NCBI GenBank assembly: GCA_903904515.1 | Contig: CAIVCR010000014.1 | Location: forward strand, 1-40,244 | DNA from: an uncultured Bacteroidia bacterium | GTDB lineage: Bacteria; Bacteroidota; Bacteroidia; Bacteroidales; Prolixibacteraceae | Reading direction: 5' to 3' | DNA: 40,244 nucleotides | In this document: in pieces, positions 16,164-23,563 of the stretch | Position numbering within the stretch: position 1 is the stretch's first letter | How the letters are laid out: each line of letters opens with the position of its first letter | Translations under genes and position numbers: made by a program | The notes under the pieces: generated by a model | Seen by the model: only the letters and a program-made list of their open reading frames with translations | Database searches by the model: none | Told to the model about the DNA's origin: nothing

Positions 16164-16912
16164 AAGGCGAATCCAATACTGAAACCGCCTCTGATCCATG
16201 GGTATACAGCACTTTTGGCATTGATTAGAACCTGGGTAGATGTTTGTGTGGTTGTGAGTTTATTTCGGATAAAGGAGGGAGCCTGGGCAATATTCTGATC
16301 AATTACATTCTTAAGTACAGTTAAGATAATCGGATTATATTCTGTGTATGAAGTTGGCGTTGTTGTAATGCTTCCGTTTAAAAGGCCCCCTTCCAATCCT
16401 AAAAAGTATAGGTCTAAACTCACTCTTTTTGCAATCAGGAACTGTATTCCCAACTGGCATCCCATGTTTATTGTATTAAATTTCACATCAGATTTTCCGG
16501 AATATGGATCACCCTGGTCATCCACTCCGGCAATACTGGCTCCACCCTTAAGTTGCTGATATTTTAAATAGGGTTCGATATAAAACCCTTTGGGGAGTGT
16601 GCTTTGACCTGTATAATGGCGATAGGCACCCCGGATGATGGCCGATCCGAATTCCGCACTTTTAAGATCTGAATTTGAATTGATTCCGAATTTCCCCATG
16701 ATTGATTTTTGGTTTGGAATTCCGACCTGAAGTGTGACTGCATTATTACCATTTATCATCCGTTCGTATTCAAATGAAACAGCGTTAAATGGAAGAGTGA
16801 CTGGTTGAAACTTAACGATATTTTTAATCTTATAATCATCAGAATTCTGATTTTGAGCACCTGTGAAGAGTGCAAATGCAAATAAGAAGACTGGAAGAAT
16901 TATATATTTCAT
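16160..16912 (-). CDS. Predicted outer-membrane beta-barrel protein of unknown function
   Basis: The 250-residue protein has a clear signal peptide (LPVFLFAFALFTGAQ, cleaved near residue 19). Alternating strands follow, such as AVSFEYERMINGNNAVTLQVGI, IIRGAYRHYTG, GFYIEPYLKYQQL, GCQLGIQFLIAKRVSLDLYFLGLEGG and a final WIRGGFSIGFAF, which ends in Phe as outer-membrane barrels do. The pattern is like DUF3575-type small barrels, but I cannot assign the family with confidence. A helical insert (about 190-225) precedes the last strands. The stop codon overlaps that of the convergent ndh gene, with no room for a terminator. Confidence 0.72.
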   Translation of the reverse strand: MKYIILPVFLFAFALFTGAQNQNSDDYKIKNIVKFQPVTLPFNAVSFEYERMINGNNAVTLQVGIPNQKSIMGKFGINSNSDLKSAEFGSAIIRGAYRHYTGQSTLPKGFYIEPYLKYQQLKGGASIAGVDDQGDPYSGKSDVKFNTINMGCQLGIQFLIAKRVSLDLYFLGLEGGLLNGSITTTPTSYTEYNPIILTVLKNVIDQNIAQAPSFIRNKLTTTQTSTQVLINAKSAVYPWIRGGFSIGFAF

Positions 16913-17066
16913 AATAACTGAATTTAAATGTTTCGGGTTTTAATAACTTAACAAAAGCAAACTCCTAAAGTTATTTAAATGTGACAAAACTGACTTAAAA
17001 CAATATTGATATATTTATATCTTTACCCTATTATTCCGGATTTCAAGTATTTGGTACAAATAAGCT

Positions 17067-18299
17067 ATGATGAAAAAGTTTTGGTATGCCCTGATTTCTG
17101 CTCTCGTTTTTATTGATATTGCTAATGCTCAATCACTTGACAGTTTTATAAATTCCGGACTCAAAAACAGTCCGTTGCTGTATGATTTCAACAATCAGCG
17201 AATTTCCGGAAAATTAGACAGTCTGTTATTACTGGCTACGTTAAAACCTCAGGTTAATCAGCTTACTCAGGCCGCACATTTTCCATCCGGTTCGGGTTGG
17301 GGTTATGATGATGCAATTACCAATGGCGGAAATTATTCTGCACTGCTGAATGTAACTCAACCTGTATTCACCAGAAAGCGGATTGACCGACAACTTCAGA
17401 CAATTGAGCTACTGAACCAAACGATAAAACTTAATGCCAAAATAACGGTACTTGACCTGAAAAAAAGTATTACTGCACAATACCTGACTGCCTATACCGA
17501 TTTCACGCAGTATACGTTTAACCAATCGGTTCTTCAGCTGCTCAACGAGGAGCAAACAACAATTAAAGTATTGGTTGATAAGGGGGTGTACCTGGTAACT
17601 GATTATATGAACCTGCAAATTCTGATCAAGGCTCAGGGAATTGCAATCTCTCAATCTTTTATTCAGCTTAAAAATGATATGGCACTGCTAAACCTGCTTT
17701 GCGGAATCACCGATCAGGTTGACATTAACCTAACAAAACCGGAACTACTGGTCCAAAATAATCTGAACCCTGAAAATTCACCGGTTTATGCTCAGTTCCG
17801 ACTTGACAGTCTAAAGAATATGAATAGCCGCCAGATTATCGATCTTAATTACCGTCCAAAGATCACTGTTTATGCGGATGGCGGGATTAATGCCATCACA
17901 CCTGCAAACGTGCCACATAACCTGGGAGTTAGCGCCGGTATCAACTTTACCGTTCCTATTTACGACGGGAAACAACGCAAATTGCAGTACAATAAAATAG
18001 ATCTGGCTGAGAATACCCGGATTTATTACAAACATTATTATTCTTCGCAATACAAGATTCAATTTGATCAGCTTAATAATCAAATTATTATGACTGATCA
18101 TCTTTTAGGCGAGATCAAAAATCAATTGACAGACCAGGAACGGCTGATTGAACTCTACCGAATTGAATTAGAGAAAGGGATAGTCCGGTTTCTTGATTTC
18201 ATCACAGTTTTTAATAATTATACGGCCACAAAAATCACTTATCTGGTTACAGAGATGAACCGACTTCAAATTATCAACCAAATGAATTACCTCAAATGA
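17067..18299 (+). CDS. TolC-family outer-membrane efflux protein
   Basis: The 410-residue protein is the outer-membrane channel of a tripartite exporter. The signal peptide ends near NAQS (residue 22). Long helices follow, with periodic polar residues typical of TolC: LDSFINSGLKNSPLLYDFNNQ near the mature start, LLNVTQPVFTRKRIDRQLQTIELLNQ near 92-117, and a second repeat with GVSAGINFTVPIYDGKQRKLQYNKIDLAENTR near 286-317. It is somewhat short for the family (about 430-490), with reduced loops. Its stop overlaps the start of the adaptor gene (ATGA, 18296-18299), so the two are translationally coupled. Transported substrates are not evident. Confidence 0.9.
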   Translation: MMKKFWYALISALVFIDIANAQSLDSFINSGLKNSPLLYDFNNQRISGKLDSLLLLATLKPQVNQLTQAAHFPSGSGWGYDDAITNGGNYSALLNVTQPVFTRKRIDRQLQTIELLNQTIKLNAKITVLDLKKSITAQYLTAYTDFTQYTFNQSVLQLLNEEQTTIKVLVDKGVYLVTDYMNLQILIKAQGIAISQSFIQLKNDMALLNLLCGITDQVDINLTKPELLVQNNLNPENSPVYAQFRLDSLKNMNSRQIIDLNYRPKITVYADGGINAITPANVPHNLGVSAGINFTVPIYDGKQRKLQYNKIDLAENTRIYYKHYYSSQYKIQFDQLNNQIIMTDHLLGEIKNQLTDQERLIELYRIELEKGIVRFLDFITVFNNYTATKITYLVTEMNRLQIINQMNYLK

Positions 18300-19219
18300 A
18301 TTCTATCAGAACCATTTTGGCGACATCTTTAGCCATACAGTTGATGGGTTGCGGCAATAGTGCTTCGACAAAATCCGAAGAAATTCCGGTTAAAGTTTCC
18401 ACGCCGGTGTCAGTAAGTGCTGTTCAAACTATCCCAATTCGTGAGCTGGTTAATTTCAATGCCGTATCAACCTATCAGCGAAAAAACATCGTTAAATCAA
18501 ACATTAACGGATATATCGACAAATCATTTGTAAATCAGGGGGATGTCGTTAAGATTGGGCAAATATTGTACACTGTTAAAACAAAGGAAGCAGATGCGCT
18601 GAGCAAATTTTCGGCTAAAGATTCAACGCTACCCTTCAAGAGCAGGCTTACCATCATTTCTCCTGCTTCGGGTGTTATTATTGAAGCAACCAAACAAACC
18701 AATGATTATGTTGCCGATGGGGAGCAGCTTTGCATCCTCGCCTCTCAATCCAGTTTTGTATTTATTCTGAATATACCTTTCGAGCAGAACAGGTACGCTG
18801 TAATTGGTAAAAAGTGTAGTATTCACCTGCCCGATTCAACGATCCTGGCTGGAACCATCTCCGGCAAGTTGTCAAGTGTTGATCCGGTATCACAAACCCA
18901 GAGTTTTATCGTAAAACCCGTCACAAAAGCTATTCTTCCAGAAAATCTTTCAGTCCTGGTTCAGCTGATTAAAAGCTCAAAGGCAAACGCCCAGGTAATT
19001 GACAAATCGTGCGTGTTATCCGATGAGACGATGGAAAACTTCTGGGTAATGAGACTTATTAATGATACAACAGCTTTGAAAACAATCATTAAACCCGGAA
19101 TTACTGCCGGGAATCAGGTTGAAATTCTCTCTCCTGGCTTTACGCTTCAGGACCGGATTATCAGCAAAGGAAATTATGGTTTGTCGGATACCGCATTTGT
19201 GAAAATCATTCAACACTGA
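18296..19219 (+). CDS. RND efflux periplasmic adaptor (membrane fusion protein), lipoprotein
   Basis: The 307-residue adaptor begins with a lipoprotein signal (IRTILATSLAIQLMGCGN, lipobox LMGC, Cys18). The biotinyl-lipoyl-like domain is visible in two halves: NGYIDKSFVNQGDVVKIGQILYTVKTKEA near 66-94 and LTIISPASGVIIEATKQTNDYVADGEQLCILA near 119-150. A beta-barrel domain and a membrane-proximal part follow (NQVEILSPGF.LQDRIISKGNYGL at the end). The coiled-coil hairpin between the lipoyl halves is almost absent (about 25 residues), so the adaptor is short and should meet a TolC partner differently from AcrA-type proteins. It is coupled to the TolC gene. A strong hairpin separates it from the RND gene. 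Confidence 0.87.
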   Translation: MNSIRTILATSLAIQLMGCGNSASTKSEEIPVKVSTPVSVSAVQTIPIRELVNFNAVSTYQRKNIVKSNINGYIDKSFVNQGDVVKIGQILYTVKTKEADALSKFSAKDSTLPFKSRLTIISPASGVIIEATKQTNDYVADGEQLCILASQSSFVFILNIPFEQNRYAVIGKKCSIHLPDSTILAGTISGKLSSVDPVSQTQSFIVKPVTKAILPENLSVLVQLIKSSKANAQVIDKSCVLSDETMENFWVMRLINDTTALKTIIKPGITAGNQVEILSPGFTLQDRIISKGNYGLSDTAFVKIIQH

Positions 19220-19227
19220 CCCGATGA

Positions 19228-19281
19228 AATAGCCATGATAAGAATATCTCCATCTGAAATGAAGATTTTATCATGGCTATT
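19228..19281 (+). other. Intercistronic hairpin between adaptor and RND genes
   Basis: Perfect 14-bp arms AATAGCCATGATAA (19228-19241) and TTATCATGGCTATT (19268-19281) close an inner stem (ATCT/AGAT and CAT/ATG) with a 5-nt tip. No T-tract follows, so it is not a simple terminator. The 3' arm contains the alternative ATG at 19273, which the fold would bury. Confidence 0.7.
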
Positions 19282-19314
19282 CCATGCGACCTTAAAAAAA
19301 CAAATTATATACGC

Positions 19315-22300
19315 ATGAAAGATTTTTTTGTTTCGCATAAGAATCCGGTGATCGTCATCCTTGTGATCATTCTGGCGGCGGGGATTTACAGTTATTCTAA
19401 AATGCAATCTTCGCTATTCCCCGAGGTTACATTCCCTAAAATTAAGATCATAGCTGACAGTGGATTGCAACCTATCGGGAAAATGATGGTGACTGTTACC
19501 AAGCCGCTTGAAAACGCCATCAAGCGGGTTCCAAATTTAAAGATAGTCCGCAGCATAACCAGTCGGGGTAATTGTGAAATATCGGCATTTATGGAGTGGA
19601 GTGCCGATATTGATCTGAGCAAGCAGCAGATCGAATCATCGATCAACCAGATTAAGAACGATTTGCCACCGGGGACAAACCTGTCGGTTGAAAAAATGAA
19701 CCCCTCCATCCTTCCGGTTATCGGCTATGTGATTGAAGGAAAGGGACACAGCAATATTGAGCTGAATCAAATAGCCAACTATACCATTAAGCCATTTCTT
19801 TCCCAGGCACAAGGGGTGGCCGAAGTTTGGGTGATAGGCGGTAAAACAAAGGAGTATCATATTGAACTGCATGCACAAAAGATGGCTGCCCTGGGAATCA
19901 CACCTGCAAAAATTACTGCAGCATTAAGTCAAACCAATTTCATAAGCAGTAATGGTTATCTCACCGACTATAACCGCCTATATCTCACTGTTACGGATGC
20001 AAATGTCCAGAATCTTGAAGAACTTGAGAGCCTGATTATCAGCAATGATGGGAAACGGGTTTTGCAACTTAAAGATATCGGGACTATAAAAATTGCAGAG
20101 CAGACGCAGTATGTGAGGATCAATGCAAATGGGAAAAGTGCAATCCTGATGGCTGTAGTTAAACAACCCAATGCCAATCTGATTGAGGTTACCGATGGGG
20201 TAACCGAGAAAATAGCTGAATTAAACAACCACATTTTACCCAAGGATGTTAAGCTGACCCCCTATTATGTACAGGCGGATTTTGTGCATGATTCAATAAA
20301 GAGTGTAAGTGACAGTTTATGGATCGGTCTTCTGCTGGCTATCCTTGTCGCCTTTGTTTTTTTGCGTTCACTTAAATCAAGCACCGTTATTCTGGTCACC
20401 ATACCCATCACGCTTTCATTAACGCTTGTTGTTCTGTATTTAATTGGCTACAACTTTAATATCATGACGTTAGGAGCCATAGCTGCGAGTATCGGTTTAA
20501 TAATTGACGATGCGATTGTCGTTGTAGAGCAGATTCATCGGACCCATGAAGAGTTTCCTGAAAAGCCTACAAAGGAGTTGATTAGCGGTTCGGTAGGCTT
20601 CCTTTTGCCGGCCATGATCGGGTCCTCTATCAGTACGATTGTGATCTTTCTCCCGTTTGTTATTTTAAGCGGAGTGGCAGGCGCCTATTTCAAGATTCTT
20701 ACCAATACGATGATGATCACCCTGATTTGTTCCTTTCTGGTGACCTGGATCGGATTACCAGTTATCTATCTGTTCTTTTCAGGGCATACCAATAAGGTTT
20801 CAAAACCCCATCCTGATGCGCATAAAACAACCAGTAAATGGATCTCCTACTTTATTTTCAAACCATACCTGAGCTTTGCATTTATTGCTTTTCTTGTTAT
20901 TGCTGTTTATTTTATTTCGGGCAGGCTTCAGACCGGTTTTCTCCCTGAGATGGATGAAGGGAGTATTGTGTTGGATTACACCTCTCCACCGGGTACCTCT
21001 TTGCAGGAAACGGACCGGATGTTGCGTGAGGTTGAGAAAATTTTCCCGTCAATACCTGAAATTGAGACCTATTCCAGGAGAACAGGAGCGCAGATGGGAT
21101 TCTTCATCACTGAACCTAACTATGGAGATTACCTTATTCAGCTTAAGAAGGATAGAACCAGAACCACAGAAGATGTGATTGATGAGATTCGCCGAAGGGT
21201 TGAATCGTCACAACCCGCACTGAAAATCGATTTTGGGCAGGTGATTGGTGATATGCTGGGGGACCTGATGAGTTCCACCCAGCCGATCGAAATTAAGATC
21301 TATGGAGATAATGTAGGGATATTGCAGGAACTTGCGCGGAAAGTGGCTAAAATCACCTCCGGAGTTGAAGGAACGGCAGATGTATTCAATGGGATAACGA
21401 TTGCAGGACCGTCGATTAATCTTGAGCCGGATCATAAAAAACTGGCGCTTCTTGGGATCACTCCTGCCGATTTTCAAAATCAGCTTCAAACACAGCTTGA
21501 AGGGGTAATTGTAGGCAATATTTATGAAAAAGAGCAGTTGACAACGGTTCGTATGTTATACCCGGATGCGGCTAACACCTCCCTTGAGAAATTAAGAGAA
21601 GGATCAATCTTTCTTCCGGAAGGGAAACTTCATCCCATTGCCCAGCTTGCCAATATTTCTGTGGATGCAGGTATTGCGGAGATCGACAGGGAGAACCTTC
21701 AGTCAATGATTCCGGTCACTGCGCGGCTGAATAACCGCGATCTGGGCAGCGTCATGAAAGATTTACAGCATGAAATTCAATCCAAAATTAATTTGCCTCA
21801 TGGCTATCATATCACCTATGGGGGAGCATTTCAGGAACAGCAGAAATCGTTCAGTGAGCTATTGATAATACTGATTACCTCGGTTCTACTGGTTTTTGCA
21901 ACAATGCTTTTTCTGTTTAAGGAGTTTCACGTTGCCTTGCTGATTGTTTTTCTGGCAGCTCTTGGAATGTCAGGGAGTATGATTGCGCTTTTTATTACAA
22001 ATACTCCGCTTAATGTAGGAAGCTATACCGGCATCATCATGATCATTGGAATCATTGGTGAGAATGCCATCTTTACCTTCCTGCAGTTTGAGCAAACGCT
22101 GAAAACATCCACCACAGATGGTGCCATTGTCTACGCCATCTCAACCCGTCTCCGCCCCAAGCTGATGACAGCCCTGGGGGCAATTATCGCCCTCTCTCCT
22201 ATCGCCCTTGGTATAGGTACCGGTGCCCAATTACATCAGCCTTTGGCAATTGCGGTGATCGGAGGTTTTATCGTTGCACTCCCGCTTTTACTGATTGTTT

Positions 22301-22359
22301 ATCCATCAATGCTACGGATTCTGTTCAAAAATCATCATTACAAGCCGCTCCATTTATAA
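19315..22359 (+). CDS. RND-superfamily inner-membrane efflux pump (HAE family)
   Basis: A proton-driven exporter subunit. The ATG at 19315 (MKDFFVSHKNPVIVI) gives 1014 residues, a normal RND length and N-terminus. An ATG at 19273 adds 14 polar residues and lies in a hairpin. Twelve helices in two halves are visible. Helix 4 carries the paired Asp of proton relay (GLIIDDAIVVVEQIHRTHEE), which points to the drug/hydrophobe (HAE) type rather than metal CusA pumps. The second half repeats the pattern with YTGIIMIIGIIGENAIFTFLQFEQ and RLRPKLMTALGAIIALSPIALGIG. Two large periplasmic porter/docking regions lie between helices 1-2 and 7-8. It forms an operon with the TolC and adaptor genes. No regulator is adjacent and the substrate is unknown. 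Confidence 0.93.
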   Translation: MKDFFVSHKNPVIVILVIILAAGIYSYSKMQSSLFPEVTFPKIKIIADSGLQPIGKMMVTVTKPLENAIKRVPNLKIVRSITSRGNCEISAFMEWSADIDLSKQQIESSINQIKNDLPPGTNLSVEKMNPSILPVIGYVIEGKGHSNIELNQIANYTIKPFLSQAQGVAEVWVIGGKTKEYHIELHAQKMAALGITPAKITAALSQTNFISSNGYLTDYNRLYLTVTDANVQNLEELESLIISNDGKRVLQLKDIGTIKIAEQTQYVRINANGKSAILMAVVKQPNANLIEVTDGVTEKIAELNNHILPKDVKLTPYYVQADFVHDSIKSVSDSLWIGLLLAILVAFVFLRSLKSSTVILVTIPITLSLTLVVLYLIGYNFNIMTLGAIAASIGLIIDDAIVVVEQIHRTHEEFPEKPTKELISGSVGFLLPAMIGSSISTIVIFLPFVILSGVAGAYFKILTNTMMITLICSFLVTWIGLPVIYLFFSGHTNKVSKPHPDAHKTTSKWISYFIFKPYLSFAFIAFLVIAVYFISGRLQTGFLPEMDEGSIVLDYTSPPGTSLQETDRMLREVEKIFPSIPEIETYSRRTGAQMGFFITEPNYGDYLIQLKKDRTRTTEDVIDEIRRRVESSQPALKIDFGQVIGDMLGDLMSSTQPIEIKIYGDNVGILQELARKVAKITSGVEGTADVFNGITIAGPSINLEPDHKKLALLGITPADFQNQLQTQLEGVIVGNIYEKEQLTTVRMLYPDAANTSLEKLREGSIFLPEGKLHPIAQLANISVDAGIAEIDRENLQSMIPVTARLNNRDLGSVMKDLQHEIQSKINLPHGYHITYGGAFQEQQKSFSELLIILITSVLLVFATMLFLFKEFHVALLIVFLAALGMSGSMIALFITNTPLNVGSYTGIIMIIGIIGENAIFTFLQFEQTLKTSTTDGAIVYAISTRLRPKLMTALGAIIALSPIALGIGTGAQLHQPLAIAVIGGFIVALPLLLIVYPSMLRILFKNHHYKPLHL

Positions 22360-22378
22360 TTCTGACTAACTGTGAAGA

Positions 22379-22665
22379 AATCCGGTCGTAAAATTTACTT
22401 TTGGGGTTAGATTATGGGTAATCCGGTCGTAAAATCCCTCTGGGGGATCCGATTAAGGGTAATCCGGCCGGTTAATTTCCAGTTGTGGCCAGCTAAGGTG
22501 TAATCCGGACTCCTAATTTTTCAGGGAGGAGAGCTAAGGTGTAATTTGATAAGATTGTTATTCAGGGAGGAGAACTGAGGTGTAATCTGATAAGATTGTT
22601 ATTCAGGGAGGAGAATAGAGCTGTAATCTGAGACGATTGTTATTCAGGGAGCCCGGATATGAAAT
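22379..22665 (+). repeat. 41-bp degenerate tandem array, seven units
   Basis: Units start at 22379, 22420, 22461, 22502, 22543, 22584 and 22625, each exactly 41 bp long. All begin with AAT. Units 1-4 start AATCCGG and units 5-7 start AATTTG or AATCTG. Units 1 and 2 share AATCCGGTCGTAAAAT. Units 4-6 share TTCAGGGAGGAGA, and units 3-6 share a GGTGT-like end. Divergence grows along the array, with neighbours most alike, as expected from stepwise duplication. The period is not a multiple of three and there is no reading frame. There are no unique spacers, so it is not a CRISPR array. Confidence 0.88.
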
Positions 22666-22671
22666 AAGTGA

Positions 22672-22706
22672 CCCGGTGACTGTTCATGAGAAGAAAAATC
22701 ACCGGG
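22672..22706. repeat. Inverted repeat next to the tandem array
   Basis: Arms CCCGGTGA (22672-22679) and TCACCGGG (22699-22706) flank a 19-nt loop. It could end transcription of the PepSY-like gene from the minus side, but no T-tract follows in either direction. Confidence 0.5.
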
Positions 22707-22759
22707 ATACTTTCTGCAACTTAGTATTTAACTTATTGAACGATCGGACTATTTTGTAT

Positions 22760-23212
22760 TTATTTTTCCTGTTTTAACGATTCTTTTGAAATTATAGCTC
22801 CTTCAAAATCAAAAGCAATTTCCAGTTTAATTTTCCTCCTTAAAGCTTCCATTTCATAGGTAATATCGCCATTGGGATTGGTAACCTTTTCTATTTCTTT
22901 GAGCTTATATCCTGAAAAATCTTTTATAATTGATGTTTTCACCGATTGCGGGAGGTTGACTTCTTTTATCTCTTCCTCAATTTCAATCAATGCTCCTCTG
23001 AGATCGAACAAAGCTGCTGTTTTAATACCATTCAGCCTAAACTCGACTTCATATTCTCCAGGCTTTTCAATACTCCATTTGAACTTTGTCGCACCTGGAA
23101 ATTTTGCAGTGAATGCAGATTTAGCTTCTGATGAGGGCTGCACTTTGGGTGTATTTCCATAACCTAAAAGGATAATGAAAATGTAACTTAACAACAAAAT
23201 TAATTTTCTCAT
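22760..23212 (-). CDS. PepSY-like periplasmic protein
   Basis: This 150-residue protein has a signal peptide (LILLLSYIFIILLGYG, cleaved near residue 19-20). Two PepSY-like (beta-lactamase-inhibitor-like) half-domains follow. The first reads AKSAFTAKFPGATKFKWSIEKPGEYEVEFRLNGIKTAALFDLRGALIEIEEEI. The second reads VKTSIIKDFSGYKLKEIEKVTNPNGDITYEMEALRRKIKLEIAFDFEGAII. Each is alpha-beta-beta with the hallmark F-D-x-x-G turn. Such proteins are common and usually of unknown role in Bacteroidota. It stands alone between two repeat elements, the 41-bp array downstream and the inverted-repeat element upstream. Confidence 0.83.
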   Translation of the reverse strand: MRKLILLLSYIFIILLGYGNTPKVQPSSEAKSAFTAKFPGATKFKWSIEKPGEYEVEFRLNGIKTAALFDLRGALIEIEEEIKEVNLPQSVKTSIIKDFSGYKLKEIEKVTNPNGDITYEMEALRRKIKLEIAFDFEGAIISKESLKQEK

Positions 23213-23563
23213 TTTCTAAAATATATAGTTTTGATGAATCATATAAGTACTGATAACAAATAGATGTCGCATTTTGGTAATTGAAAATTTGTTATAATAA
23301 AAATTAAAAGTATTAAAATAGCCACAAAGTCGCCAAGACACTAAGGTTCTCAAAGTGTTGAAATAGAAAGAAATACACTTAGTATAACTTTGAGTCTTAG
23401 TCCGTCAACTGACGGATAGTGGCATTTTTTGTCTTCACAATCCACGCAATCCTCTTGAGTCTAAAATACGTCATTTATTTATTCTCATTACTTAAAGGTG
23501 GACCTGAAGATCCCTCCAAAATAATTACATACCATTTATACTCAAAAAAAGACGAACTGATAA
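23213..23563. other. 351-bp gene-free region with an inverted-repeat element
   Basis: No gene is apparent. The first 100 bp should hold the promoter of the PepSY-like gene, but no clear boxes were found. A REP/MITE-like inverted-repeat element occupies 23321-23423, and the remaining 140 bp are AT-rich and lead into the ABC permease stop. Confidence 0.6.
23321..23423. repeat. REP/MITE-like inverted-repeat element
   Basis: Outer arms GCCAC (23321-23325) and GTGGC (23419-23423) enclose inner arms ACTAAGGTTCTCAAAGT (23340-23356) and ACTTTGAGTCTTAGT (23387-23401), which pair with one small gap. A short perfect hairpin, TCCGTCA-AC-TGACGGA, lies at 23401-23416. Intergenic sequence of the type CACAAAGTCGC-CAAGACAC is, from memory, dispersed in Bacteroidota genomes. 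No transposase is encoded here. Confidence 0.6.

Larger units (their letters stand above)
22360..22759. other. 400-bp gene-free region holding a tandem array and a hairpin
   Basis: No plausible reading frame was found. The region is mostly the 41-bp tandem array (22379-22665), then an inverted repeat (22672-22706), then about 50 bp of AT-rich sequence up to the PepSY-like stop. Confidence 0.7.

Noticed and set aside
22379-22665. CRISPR array
   Set aside because: Repeats follow one another with no unique spacers and are degenerate; no cas gene is present.
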